In this document: in pieces, positions 1-7,195 of the stretch | Layout: every line of letters starts with the position of its first letter | Numbering within the stretch: position 1 is the first letter of the stretch | DNA from: Spirochaetales bacterium | Lineage (GTDB): Bacteria; Spirochaetota; Spirochaetia; DSM-2461 | Direction of reading: 5' to 3' | Length of the DNA stretch: 49,655 bases | NCBI GenBank assembly: GCA_003247135.1 | Contig: QKAW01000042.1 | Span: forward strand, 1-49,655 | The notes under the pieces: generated by a model | The model's input: the letters and a program-made list of their open reading frames with translations, nothing else | What the model was told of the DNA's origin: nothing | The model's database searches: none | Made by a program: the position numbers and the translations under genes

Positions 1-66
1 AATTTAATTCTTTCTGCTTACTAATCAATTGATAGCTCCTAATAATACTTTTTAGAATTCTATCAT

Positions 67-108
67 AAAAAAAGGACACGACTACAAATATTTTTGTAAA
101 TCATGTCC
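67..108 (-). terminator. Rho-independent terminator (distal of a tandem pair)
   Basis: On the minus strand the arms GGACATGA and TCGTGTCC (one mismatch), with an inner TACAAA/TTTGTA pairing, form a long stem at 74-108, followed at once by seven T residues (67-73). It terminates leftward transcripts from the secreted-protein gene at 300-1079 or anything reading through the nearer terminator. Confidence 0.75.
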
Positions 109-188
109 TCATTAGTCAATTTATGACTTTTTCAGTGGCCTCTACCTCGGTCTACCTTTTTTACTGGGGTCATAAGTAATTTATAAAT

Positions 189-221
189 AAAAAAGCCCTC
201 TACGGTAACCGTAAAGAGCTT
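189..221 (-). terminator. Rho-independent terminator (proximal)
   Basis: Read leftward, AAGCTCTTTACGG and CCGTAGAGGGCTT pair with a small bulge around a TTA loop, and a run of six T follows (189-194). It is about 80 bp downstream of the stop codon of the secreted-protein gene and is the likely end of that transcript. Confidence 0.75.
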
Positions 222-251
222 CTGTTAACCTAAAATAACCATAATTTATCT

Positions 252-288
252 AGTTGAGCTGTCCGGTGAAACCGGAACTGCTCCAACT
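252..288. repeat. Imperfect palindrome downstream of the secreted-protein gene
   Basis: A perfect TCCGGT-GAA-ACCGGA core hairpin is extended outward by AGTTG...CAACT arms with single-base irregularities. There is no T-run on either side, so it is not an ordinary intrinsic terminator. It could be a 3'-end protecting stem-loop or the remnant of a recombination site next to this mobile patch. Its order (GTT outside, AAC inside-out) is the reverse of an integron attC site. Confidence 0.5.
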
Positions 289-299
289 TATTTATTATA

Positions 300-1079
300 T
301 TATGGAGTTTTTATTAAACTAAAAAGTCCTGCTATACATGTATCATCATATCTAGACCCTTTATATATTTCTAATATTTCAATAATTATTTCTCTATACT
401 TATAGTCCCCTATACTTAAAACTTGAGGATTCATTGTATCTTTAAGTTCAAAAATCTTTTCTATATTATTTATAGAATCAGTAATTTTAACCTTTTTAAC
501 CCTAGAATTTTTTATATAGAGCCAGGGATTTCTAAAAGAAATAAATCCATTGATTATTACTAAATTTGAAATACTACTTTTCGGAAGAAATATTTTCTCA
601 CCAATTCCAAATTTTTCAACACCTTCAACCCATGGAGTATCAACTTTTAAAGACCTTAAATTATCTGCTATATAACGAATAGAACCTTCTTCTAAATGCG
701 AAGTAGAATGAATCATATTTTCATCCGATCCTATCGATATAAATGGAGGTGCTGCAGCATCTTCAAAATACCCCAAAAAAGTAGGAGTAACTTTATTTTT
801 ATCAAATGCAATGAAAATTTCATTATTATAAAGTAATAACCATTTATTTTTATAATTATCCCCAAATAACATAAAAACAGAATTTTCTTCACTTATTAAT
901 TTGTAATTATATTCAATATCAATTCTTTTTTCTTTTTCTAAATCCATTCCTTTTAGATTAAATGTATTTTCAGTAAAACGAATAGTTAGAAAATGTGAAT
1001 AATACACTTTATTTATAAGATCATTTGAATATATCATTAAATTCCCAAGTAATAAAAATAAAATAAGTAGCTTTTTCAT
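300..1079 (-). CDS. Secreted protein with C-terminal NADase-type glycan-binding-like domain
   Basis: The 259-residue protein starts with a clear signal peptide (MKK plus a leucine-rich core, residues 1-18) and has no lipobox cysteine, so it is probably periplasmic or outer-surface. Residues from about 165 to the end carry the pattern of a discoidin-like domain common in spirochaete secreted proteins, including NPWLYI, a run of alternating beta-strand residues, and the terminal YKGSRYDDTCIAGL signature that I associate with the NADase-type glycan-binding family. The first half is unrecognised. The start is supported by AAGG a few bases upstream of ATG. It lies 27 bp downstream of the RHS fragment on the same strand and is followed by two terminators. 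The domain call rests on pattern recognition only; the function is unknown beyond probable glycan or surface binding. Confidence 0.6.
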   Translation of the reverse strand: MKKLLILFLLLGNLMIYSNDLINKVYYSHFLTIRFTENTFNLKGMDLEKEKRIDIEYNYKLISEENSVFMLFGDNYKNKWLLLYNNEIFIAFDKNKVTPTFLGYFEDAAAPPFISIGSDENMIHSTSHLEEGSIRYIADNLRSLKVDTPWVEGVEKFGIGEKIFLPKSSISNLVIINGFISFRNPWLYIKNSRVKKVKITDSINNIEKIFELKDTMNPQVLSIGDYKYREIIIEILEIYKGSRYDDTCIAGLFSLIKTP

Positions 1080-1106
1080 AGTGTACCTTATACTCTAATA
1101 AAATCT

Positions 1107-1772
1107 TTATTCTGATTCAGAATTCTCAACAGAGATATCAATTTTATCTGTTTTTTCATAACCTAAATCATCATAGATTATATCTCTTACTTCTTGCATA
1201 TCAGCCTCATTGTAAGTCATAGGACACCCTTCACTATATAGTTTTTTACCATCTTTCCAGTTAGCGTGAATAAACTTTTCACCACCATCTATCTGTATCC
1301 CATCTTTTATGTAAGGAGAAGTAGCTCCATCAACACCTACCTCTCCAGTATGATCTCCTTCACTTAAAGGAAATTTTCTTTCAGCATCAGGTAGAGACTG
1401 CACTGGAATTTCATTTAATTCTTGTCCAAAAATTGTTACTGACAATTTATCTTTAAAATAAATCCCAGTAGAAACACCATCATCTGTAAATGTTTCAATA
1501 CCTTGATATACATCTCTTGTTATTTCAATTTTTGTATTTTTTTGAATGAATTTCTTTGCTAAGGGGGTTCCATTCTCGTACATTTTACTATACAACTCTG
1601 CTAATTGTTTTTGTGCTTCAGTTTGTTCTAAACCAGTCGGATCAATAAATTTAAGAGGGTTATTAGCAGCATAAATATACCAGTTTTGGCCATCTTTAAT
1701 AGGGTCTTCAGTAATAAATCTACCTAGATTTGGATCATACCATCTTGCATTGTAGTAATATAGGCCCGGGCT
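1107..1772 (-). pseudogene. RHS-repeat protein, C-terminal fragment (core end plus variable tip)
   Basis: The frame stays open upstream of the first ATG (1595) as far as a TAG at 1773-1775. The upstream part reads GLYYYNARWYDP, then GRFITEDP and NPLKFIDPTGLE, which is the hallmark end of the RHS-associated core domain. The roughly 175-residue tail after DPTG is the variable tip that normally carries the toxin. It contains IHANW and, 12 residues later, SEGCPMTY, resembling the H...S-x-GC arrangement of L,D-transpeptidase-like or DUF5675-like catalytic sites; this is only a resemblance. The several-thousand-base RHS body is missing, so the gene is 5'-truncated and probably dead unless the internal ATG at 1595 is used. 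No immunity gene is obvious; the secreted protein at 300-1079 is next downstream but looks exported. Confidence 0.8.
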
Positions 1773-1896
1773 CTATAAATACAAATACAACAATGAATAA
1801 CCTCTATATCAACGAAATAAAAACCATTCCCCTTCTCTCTAAATTTAGATACAGATTACCACAAAGCTTTTATGATATCAATTAATTTTTATTATC

Positions 1897-2019
1897 TTAC
1901 TCTGCTTCTTCAAAAAGTGATTCATTCAAAAGAAAATAATTATATTCTTTTTCAAATAAGATTTTCTGCTCTGGATCTTCCATAAGCTCATCAAATGTTG
2001 ATTTTACGTCGCTAGTCAT
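1897..2019 (-). pseudogene. 40-residue remnant of an HTH-type antitoxin
   Basis: A small frame starts at an ATG with TGGAG seven to eight bases upstream and encodes 40 residues (MTSDVKSTFDELMEDPEQ...). The pattern FDELMEDPEQ-x-x-LFEKEY followed by FLLNESL is how XRE/HTH-type antitoxins of HigA-like modules begin. Those proteins continue into a DNA-binding helix-turn-helix, which is absent here because the frame stops first. It sits 15 bp after the ParE-like toxin gene. It may be a decayed second antitoxin, or an expressed micropeptide since its ribosome site is intact. Confidence 0.45.
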
Positions 2020-2034
2020 AATTAACTCCAAATA

Positions 2035-2325
2035 CTATATTCTATCTTTCCAGTATTCAGGGTCTCTATGCAAATGCATGATACCAAGAATTAATAACTC
2101 GTCATCAGTATGAGAATATAACACTCCATATGGGAACTTATTAGTTCTAGCTCTTCTAGTATTTATAGATAAACTTGTCCAAGCATCTGGAAAATCTAAA
2201 ACTCTCTTAATCGTTCTCTTAACTTCATTAGCAAGCTCATAACCCAAGCCTTCACTCTGCTCATTTAAGTAATCAACAGCTTCTTGTAATTCTATTTCAG
2301 CAGTTCTTAAAAAGTTAACTTTCAT
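2035..2325 (-). CDS. RelE/ParE-family type II toxin
   Basis: The 96-residue protein has the compact RelE/ParE layout. It begins MKVNFLRTAEIELQEAVDYL (beta strand then two helices), continues with a GLG turn, and ends in strands with FPYGVLY and the terminal HRDPEYWKDRI. That ending is typical of the ParE-like plasmid-stabilisation branch, where the histidine/arginine-rich tail matters for activity. The gene follows the antitoxin stop codon after one base, so the two are translationally coupled in antitoxin-toxin order. The expected activity is inhibition of gyrase (ParE-like) or mRNA cleavage (RelE-like); sequence alone does not decide between them. Confidence 0.8.
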   Translation of the reverse strand: MKVNFLRTAEIELQEAVDYLNEQSEGLGYELANEVKRTIKRVLDFPDAWTSLSINTRRARTNKFPYGVLYSHTDDELLILGIMHLHRDPEYWKDRI

Positions 2326-2326
2326 C

Positions 2327-2548
2327 TTACATATCTAACGATGCAAAAACATCTTCCATTGATACTTTTTCGATCAATCCATTCTTTGAAGCTTCTAACC
2401 GGTCTTCAGCTTCAATAGCCCATTTAGAGTCTATTTCTGCTCTACCTTTAAAGTTGAAACTAGATAAAAGAATATCTACTAATTGAGCCTTATCTAGTGG
2501 CGATAAGTTAACGGCTTCTTTATATAATTCATCTTTTGAAATTACCAT
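2327..2548 (-). CDS. Antitoxin of the addiction-module (PF09720-like) family
   Basis: I place the start at the ATG at 2546-2548 because AAAGAGG precedes it at good distance; a longer frame reaching 2596 has no such site and would run into the recombinase stop. The 73-residue product begins MVISKDELYKEAVNLSPLDK, has the LVDILLSSF helix, and ends with W..EAEDRLEA and EKVSMEDVFASL. This is the layout of small putative addiction-module antitoxins paired with ParE/RelE toxins. The N-terminal part is likely to dimerise or bind DNA and the acidic C-terminal half to wrap the toxin. It lies 50 bp downstream of the recombinase. Confidence 0.75.
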   Translation of the reverse strand: MVISKDELYKEAVNLSPLDKAQLVDILLSSFNFKGRAEIDSKWAIEAEDRLEASKNGLIEKVSMEDVFASLDM

Positions 2549-2598
2549 ACAGACCTCTTTTAATTTAATATTATCAGAATAAAAATGGTTAGTCAAAA

Positions 2599-3519
2599 TT
2601 ATATCCTTTTCTTATTATTTTTTTGTATTACTATATCATTCTCTAGCTCTTCTAATTCATTTAAATAATCAGAATCTGTCTCAGTAAAAGCTTGGTTTTC
2701 CCTTGGATGATAAGACTTATATATCTTCTTTATTCTGTCAGTTAGAAGGTGTGTATAAACAACTGTTGTCTCAATAGATTCATGCCCTAATAAAGTCTGT
2801 ACATATCTAATATCTGCTCCTCTATCCAGTAAATGGGAAGCTGTAGAGTGCCTTATTGAGTGACAGGTTACTCCCTCTTTATCTATTCCGACCAGTTTTA
2901 AATACTTATGTAACCTTTTATTTATAGAAGCAGGATTAAGCTTGTTAGTTCCGTTAGTGCAGACAAATAGATATGAATTATTTCTATTTCTCCTGCAGAA
3001 CTTATCTAGGAAGTACAGGGCTGTATCACAGATAGGAACTACTCTGTCCTTACTAAACTTTCCAAGCCTGATAAATACAGTAGAGTCATTAAAGTTAATA
3101 TCTGATTTTCTTATATTAACAATCTCACCAACTCTTAAACCAGAAGAGTACATTAACTCAAACAGAGCTCTATCCCTTCTCTGGATATAGGTTTTGCACT
3201 CAATGGAGTCCAGGAATATTTTCATTTCATCCACAGTTAATATTACCTTCTCATGGGTCTCTCCTAAAGGTAGATAATGAATACTGGTTGAAGGATCAAC
3301 AAGGATCTTCTCTTTAACATACAAGGCTTTAAAGAACTGCTGAACTACTCTGAATATCATAAATTTAAACCTCTTGGAGTATGGTTCTCCGGTCCTCTCT
3401 CCATTGGCTGTTTCTATATGTTTTAAAAACTCTCTGATATTATCAGTTGTAATATTTCTTAAGTCGTTATGGTCAAAGTGATCAGCGACATAGTTTACAA
3501 AGATCTTAAGAACAGACAT
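2599..3519 (-). CDS. Tyrosine recombinase (XerC/D-like integrase)
   Basis: The 306-residue enzyme has all catalytic residues of the family: Arg129 in SSGLRVGEI, a lysine in the GKFSKDR beta-hairpin (154 or 157), His220 and Arg223 in HSIRH, His246 in LLGHES and the nucleophile Tyr255 in VVYTHLL. It cuts and rejoins DNA through a 3'-phosphotyrosine intermediate. It lacks the extra helix between motifs that marks integron integrases. The start is doubtful: the frame is open upstream of ATG 3519, and those residues (ENDIREYLTDLGY...) look like the missing first helix of the core-binding domain. That upstream stretch is fused to the decayed copy's tail with no ATG, so the protein may be N-terminally shortened. 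Its target is unknown; it probably moved this accessory patch. Confidence 0.85.
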   Translation of the reverse strand: MSVLKIFVNYVADHFDHNDLRNITTDNIREFLKHIETANGERTGEPYSKRFKFMIFRVVQQFFKALYVKEKILVDPSTSIHYLPLGETHEKVILTVDEMKIFLDSIECKTYIQRRDRALFELMYSSGLRVGEIVNIRKSDINFNDSTVFIRLGKFSKDRVVPICDTALYFLDKFCRRNRNNSYLFVCTNGTNKLNPASINKRLHKYLKLVGIDKEGVTCHSIRHSTASHLLDRGADIRYVQTLLGHESIETTVVYTHLLTDRIKKIYKSYHPRENQAFTETDSDYLNELEELENDIVIQKNNKKRI

Positions 3520-3520
3520 C

Positions 3521-3868
3521 TTGGTATCTTTTGTTCTCTTCTTGTAACCAAGGTCTGTAAGGTACTCTCTAATATCATTCTCGAACTCTTCTAATTCATT
3601 TAAGTAATCAGAATCTGTCTTAGTAGCAGTCTAATTTTCTCTTGGATGATACAATTTATATAACTTCTTTATATTGTCATATAACAGATGTGTATAAAAA
3701 ACTCTGGATTAATAGATTCATGGCACAATAGAGTCTTTACATATAATATATCCGCTCCTCGATCCAATAAATGGAAAGCTGAAAAATCTCTTATTGAGTG
3801 GCAGATTCCTTCCTCTCTATCTATTCCGATCAGTTTTAAATACTTATGAAAGCTCTTGTGTATTAAGC
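3521..3868 (-). pseudogene. Decayed tandem copy of the tyrosine recombinase
   Basis: On the minus strand, 3868 down to about 3594 can be read as HKYLKLIGIDREE, CHSIRDFSAFHLLDRGADI, YVKTLLCHESI and then, after a frameshift, TDSDYLNELEEFENDI. Each block matches the C-terminal half of the intact recombinase, but the second catalytic His-x-x-Arg context, the GHES glycine and the tyrosine block are damaged, and stops interrupt it. At DNA level, 3594-3865 and about 2650-2925 form a diverged direct repeat. The tail of this copy runs in frame into the intact gene, which suggests an in-frame deletion between tandem recombinase genes. Confidence 0.8.
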
Positions 3869-3989
3869 TATTTACCTGTTTTGATTTGAATTCTTTTCAT
3901 TTTTTTACTAATCTTTTTTTGTTTATTTTTGAGCACGCCAAGGAGTACAAATTAGTCTAAAAATTCTTCAAGAGTGAAAAAGTTATCTC

Positions 3990-4505
3990 TTACTGTAAAT
4001 CAATCACGTATTTAATTCCTAAAACCATAGATGGATAAACCTTTATACCTGAGTAATCTAATACTGATGAGAAAATAGAAACTCTTCCCCCAATGTATGG
4101 TTCCAGCCGATAAACATTAAATTTTATACTATAACCTGCAACTACTTCAAAATTTAAATTAGCCAAATAGTCTATACTATATACAGTGTTTTTATATAAA
4201 ACAGGGTTAATTAATACTGATAAAAGACTACTCTCCCTGACAAATAGGCCTATACTGCTATATTTTGAGATTGATATTCCACTATATACTCTACCCCCTA
4301 AAGTTAGACTAGCAGGGAATAATGGATTTTCCAGTTGTAACCCAGTATCACTACTTAACTGAAATTGTAGGTTCTTAAACAGAAGTTTTGATAATTCCAA
4401 ACTACTATTTAAATTAATAGGTGAGGGAAATGGCGTAAAGAGTGTTTCTGCGTTTAAATTCATCATCATCATTATAAAAAGATAAATAATAGATACTCTT
4501 CTCAT
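3990..4505 (-). CDS. Secreted beta-rich protein, probable outer-membrane protein
   Basis: The 171-residue protein has a signal peptide (MRRVSIIYLFIMMMMNLNA, residues 1-19). The rest alternates hydrophobic and polar residues in short strands separated by Ser/Gly/Asn turns, with GGRVYSGI, YLANLNFEVVAGY and EPYIGGRVSIF, as in small beta-barrels. It ends in hydrophobic-plus-charged residues (IKYVIDLQ) rather than the classical terminal Phe. It overlaps the upstream lipoprotein phosphodiesterase gene by four bases (ATGA), so both form one operon. No family is recognised and the function is unknown. Confidence 0.6.
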   Translation of the reverse strand: MRRVSIIYLFIMMMMNLNAETLFTPFPSPINLNSSLELSKLLFKNLQFQLSSDTGLQLENPLFPASLTLGGRVYSGISISKYSSIGLFVRESSLLSVLINPVLYKNTVYSIDYLANLNFEVVAGYSIKFNVYRLEPYIGGRVSIFSSVLDYSGIKVYPSMVLGIKYVIDLQ

Positions 4506-5296
4506 TTTATATTTACCCCCATCACTATTAAATCGTGATCAGAACCAGTAATATTTAAAACATCGCTATAGACTACCTCAATCCCTTTAGAATAGAACAT
4601 ATAGTCTATTCTAGCCAAATTCAGGTTTAAGCTTCCTGGAGCCCATGTAAAATCATATCTGTCTTTATTGTGTAATGCGGAATCCTCCAAACCGCTGTCT
4701 ATAATGTAACTCATCAGTCTGTCGGAAGGGAATGTATTAAAATCTCCACCTATTATTACACTCTCTCCTTTTGATAATTTTTCCTGTATATAACTTTTAA
4801 TATCCTTAAATGATCTCTCTCTTACAGGAATTATTGATTCGGGCATTAAAATTTCAGGGGGAATATGTGCACCTATTATTGTTAATGGTTTGGAATTTAT
4901 TGTAACCCTTATAGAGTAGAATGGAGAGAATATTATCGGATCAAAATTGGCACTGTAGCTGTAATCAAGATCGATAGATGTAAATTGCCCCTCAACTCGG
5001 CTTACTAATACACCATTAAAAGAATTTATATTTGATCTTTCATGGCTATAAACTTTGTATCCACGACTCTCAAAAAAATCTCTGTCTATATTTACTTTTT
5101 CTGATGCTTCGTGGAAAAGATATACATCGGCATCCCAATTAATAAACTCTTCTGCAATCTCTCTCTTTGTTCTGCTATTATCAATTAATATATTTGCACT
5201 TATAATTTTAAGATCCGTTGTCGGAAAAACTGCCGGAGATGAGCAACTTAGTATAATTAGTGGAATAACAGAAAAAATATACTTAATATTAATCAA
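4502..5296 (-). CDS. Lipoprotein endonuclease/exonuclease/phosphatase-fold hydrolase
   Basis: The start is a TTG preceded by AAGAGGTAG. The 264-residue product has a lipoprotein signal (LIILSCSS, lipidated Cys18) and the EEP catalytic series: an Asn in SANILIDN, metal-binding Glu in LFHEAS, the ends of a strand at GAHIPPE, GGDFNTFPSD, LARIDYMFYS and the terminal GSDHDLIVMGV with the general-base His. Members of this fold hydrolyse phosphodiesters in DNA, lipids or nucleotides; the substrate cannot be told from sequence. Lipid anchoring places it outside the cytoplasm, so scavenging of extracellular DNA or phospholipid is plausible. The next gene overlaps by four bases. The helicase gene is divergent, 27-41 bp away. 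Confidence 0.8.
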   Translation of the reverse strand: MINIKYIFSVIPLIILSCSSPAVFPTTDLKIISANILIDNSRTKREIAEEFINWDADVYLFHEASEKVNIDRDFFESRGYKVYSHERSNINSFNGVLVSRVEGQFTSIDLDYSYSANFDPIIFSPFYSIRVTINSKPLTIIGAHIPPEILMPESIIPVRERSFKDIKSYIQEKLSKGESVIIGGDFNTFPSDRLMSYIIDSGLEDSALHNKDRYDFTWAPGSLNLNLARIDYMFYSKGIEVVYSDVLNITGSDHDLIVMGVNIK

Positions 5297-5302
5297 AACT
5301 AC

Positions 5303-5338
5303 CTCTTAAATATTTTTTAATAATGTATAATACAATAA
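5303..5338 (+). promoter_or_regulatory. Candidate leaderless promoter of the DEAD-box helicase
   Basis: A perfect TATAAT lies at 5326-5331 and the A of the second in-frame ATG is at 5338, seven bases after its last base, where transcription should begin. No purine-rich ribosome site precedes either ATG. The -35 region (5303-5308, CTCTTA) is poor. See the finding on leaderless genes. Confidence 0.5.
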
Positions 5339-6561
5339 TGAATAATTATAAAACATTCCAGGAATTAAATTTGTTACCTGAAATACTCAAATCTATAGCT
5401 GATAAGGGTTACACGGAACCAACCCCAATACAACAACAGGTTATACCCCAGGTTTTTAATAAAAAAGATATAATTGCTATTTCCCAAACCGGGACAGGAA
5501 AAACAGCAAGTTTCACACTGCCATTACTAAATAGATTAATTGAAGATAGAAGATTGAGAAAAGGTGGCATAAGAGCCCTAATTTTAGTACCAACAAGAGA
5601 GCTGGCGGTTCAGGTAGGTAATAGTGCAACAGTCTATGGTAAATATCTAAATATTAAATCTGTTACTGTTTTAGGTGGAGTTAATATTAACCCTCAAATG
5701 GTAAAACTAAAAGGTGGCGCTGATATATTAATTGCAACCCCCGGTAGGCTACTGGATCTGTATAGTAAAAATGCTTTAAAACTGAATAATCTGGAATTTT
5801 TAATTTTAGACGAGGCTGATAAACTTCTTGATCTTGGCTTTAAAGATGAATTAGAAGATATTTTTAAGTTGCTACCCAGTAAAAGAGAGACTCTCCTGTT
5901 TTCCGCAACATTTTCAGATGAGGTAAGACTTTTAAGCCAGAAATTTCTCAATAATCCAATTGATATTAAAATTGATGAAGAGATTACAGCCACCACAATA
6001 GAAGAGTGGCTTTACCCGGTAGATAAAGGTAGAAAAAACCAGCTTCTTCTTAAACTTTTAAAGGAAAATAGTTGGGACAGACTTCTTGTGTTTGTAAAAA
6101 GTCAAAACAGGGCAGACAGGTTATTAAGATTTTTAGAGAATAATAGTATTGAAGCAGATGTAATTCATGGAAAAAAGACTCAGTTTGCACGGACAAACAG
6201 TCTAGAAAAATTAAAGCAGGGTAAGATCAGGGTTTTGGTTGCTACAGATCTAGCTTCAAGAGGTATTGATATAAGTGGGCTACCAGCAGTAATTAATTAT
6301 GATTTACCACAGGTTTCAGAAAATTATGTACATAGAATAGGTAGAACTGGGCGTGCCGGTATGAGTGGTTTGGCAATATCATTTGCCTCGGATGATGAAT
6401 TTGATGATCTGGTAAAAATTGAAAGCAAGATTCAGGCACATATAGCCAGAAGAGTAATTGAAGGTTTTGAGATGTCTGAACCTTTAAAAAGTTCTCCCCC
6501 AATTAAACCAATCAAGATAAAAAGACCTAAAAAGAAGAAGTTAAAAACTGATGATTGTTAA
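5338..6561 (+). CDS. DEAD-box ATP-dependent RNA helicase (RhlE-like)
   Basis: All helicase motifs are present in order: Q motif (PTPIQQQVIP), I (SQTGTGKTAS), Ia (PTRELAVQ), Ib (TPGRLLD), II (DEAD), III (SATF), IV (LLVFVKSQ), V (ATDLASRGIDI) and VI (HRIGRTGR), followed by a lysine-rich tail ending KRPKKKKLK. That basic tail and the sequence style fit the RhlE group, which unwinds RNA during ribosome assembly and RNA decay, often in the cold. I start it at ATG 5338 (407 residues) because the ATG at 5323 would lie upstream of the predicted transcription start; the first five residues are otherwise unimportant. It is transcribed alone and ends in a hairpin terminator. Confidence 0.9.
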   Translation: MNNYKTFQELNLLPEILKSIADKGYTEPTPIQQQVIPQVFNKKDIIAISQTGTGKTASFTLPLLNRLIEDRRLRKGGIRALILVPTRELAVQVGNSATVYGKYLNIKSVTVLGGVNINPQMVKLKGGADILIATPGRLLDLYSKNALKLNNLEFLILDEADKLLDLGFKDELEDIFKLLPSKRETLLFSATFSDEVRLLSQKFLNNPIDIKIDEEITATTIEEWLYPVDKGRKNQLLLKLLKENSWDRLLVFVKSQNRADRLLRFLENNSIEADVIHGKKTQFARTNSLEKLKQGKIRVLVATDLASRGIDISGLPAVINYDLPQVSENYVHRIGRTGRAGMSGLAISFASDDEFDDLVKIESKIQAHIARRVIEGFEMSEPLKSSPPIKPIKIKRPKKKKLKTDDC

Positions 6562-6567
6562 TCTGGT

Positions 6568-6598
6568 ACCGGGAGATTCCCGGTTTCTATTCTCTTTT
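6568..6598. terminator. Bidirectional terminator between convergent genes
   Basis: ACCGGGA-GAT-TCCCGGT forms a perfect seven-pair hairpin (6568-6584), followed on the plus strand by a T-rich stretch. It starts seven bases after the helicase stop and touches the methyltransferase stop codon at 6587, so it serves the helicase transcript and possibly both. Confidence 0.65.
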
Positions 6599-7195
6599 AC
6601 CAACTACCAGAAATACAGGGAATTCTCTTTCGACTCCATTAATTATTTTTTTATTGCTGTATAAAATTTCAGAATAGAGAACTTCCAATCTGTTTTTATG
6701 AAATAATTCTTTAATTGTCTTAATATCAAAACCATTATGTGGAACAATTTCAGGAGCATGAAAAGAGCCATCTTCAGAAACTAAATCGCAAAAAATTATA
6801 TACCCAGACTCTTTTAGTTTTGCTATAAGATCAGAAAAAATAGCTTCATAGTTACTTATATGATGAAATACCATTAAATTAACTATAAGATCAAATTTTC
6901 TATTTTTATCTAACTGTTCCATCGAAAAAGTAAATGCATTGGATAATTTTTTAGCTTGGGCTTTGTTATTTACCTCTTTTAGCATCCCTACAGACTCATC
7001 TATAAAATATACGTCCCTGGCAATATCAGCAAAATTAAAACCCAACAAACCTGTACCACAGCCAAAATCCATTACGGACATATCTTTTGTTATATTAATA
7101 ACTTTCTTTATCTGTGTTGCAACGTCCTTTGCTCTTTCAACTCTGTAATTTTCCTTATCCCAATCCTTGGCTTTATTGTCAAAATACTCTTTCAT
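6587..7195 (-). CDS. Class I SAM-dependent methyltransferase
   Basis: The 202-residue protein begins MKEYFDNKAKDWDKENYR, the usual opening of Methyltransf_11/25 enzymes. It carries the SAM-binding glycine loop VMDFGCGTGLLG (motif I), an acidic residue at the end of strand 2 (YFIDES) and NLMVFHHISN as motif IV. It probably methylates a small molecule; nothing in the sequence identifies the acceptor. Its start codon overlaps the stop of the upstream metallo-beta-lactamase-fold gene by four bases, so the two are co-translated. Confidence 0.8.
   Translation of the reverse strand: MKEYFDNKAKDWDKENYRVERAKDVATQIKKVINITKDMSVMDFGCGTGLLGFNFADIARDVYFIDESVGMLKEVNNKAQAKKLSNAFTFSMEQLDKNRKFDLIVNLMVFHHISNYEAIFSDLIAKLKESGYIIFCDLVSEDGSFHAPEIVPHNGFDIKTIKELFHKNRLEVLYSEILYSNKKIINGVEREFPVFLVVGKRE

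Noticed and set aside
130..180. A short minus-strand peptide end reading YDPSKKGRPR, like a transposase or RHS tail
   Set aside because: The open stretch is only about a dozen codons between stops, too short to claim homology.
1..3990. A chromosomal integron (recombinase plus toxin-antitoxin cassettes, palindromes)
   Set aside because: The recombinase lacks the integron-specific insertion between its catalytic motifs, genes are separated by only 1-50 bp with no attC sites, and the palindrome at 252-288 has the GTT/AAC order reversed.
5323..5337. Helicase start at ATG 5323
   Set aside because: This ATG overlaps the -10 box and would be upstream of the predicted transcript start; ATG 5338 fits the repeated leaderless geometry.
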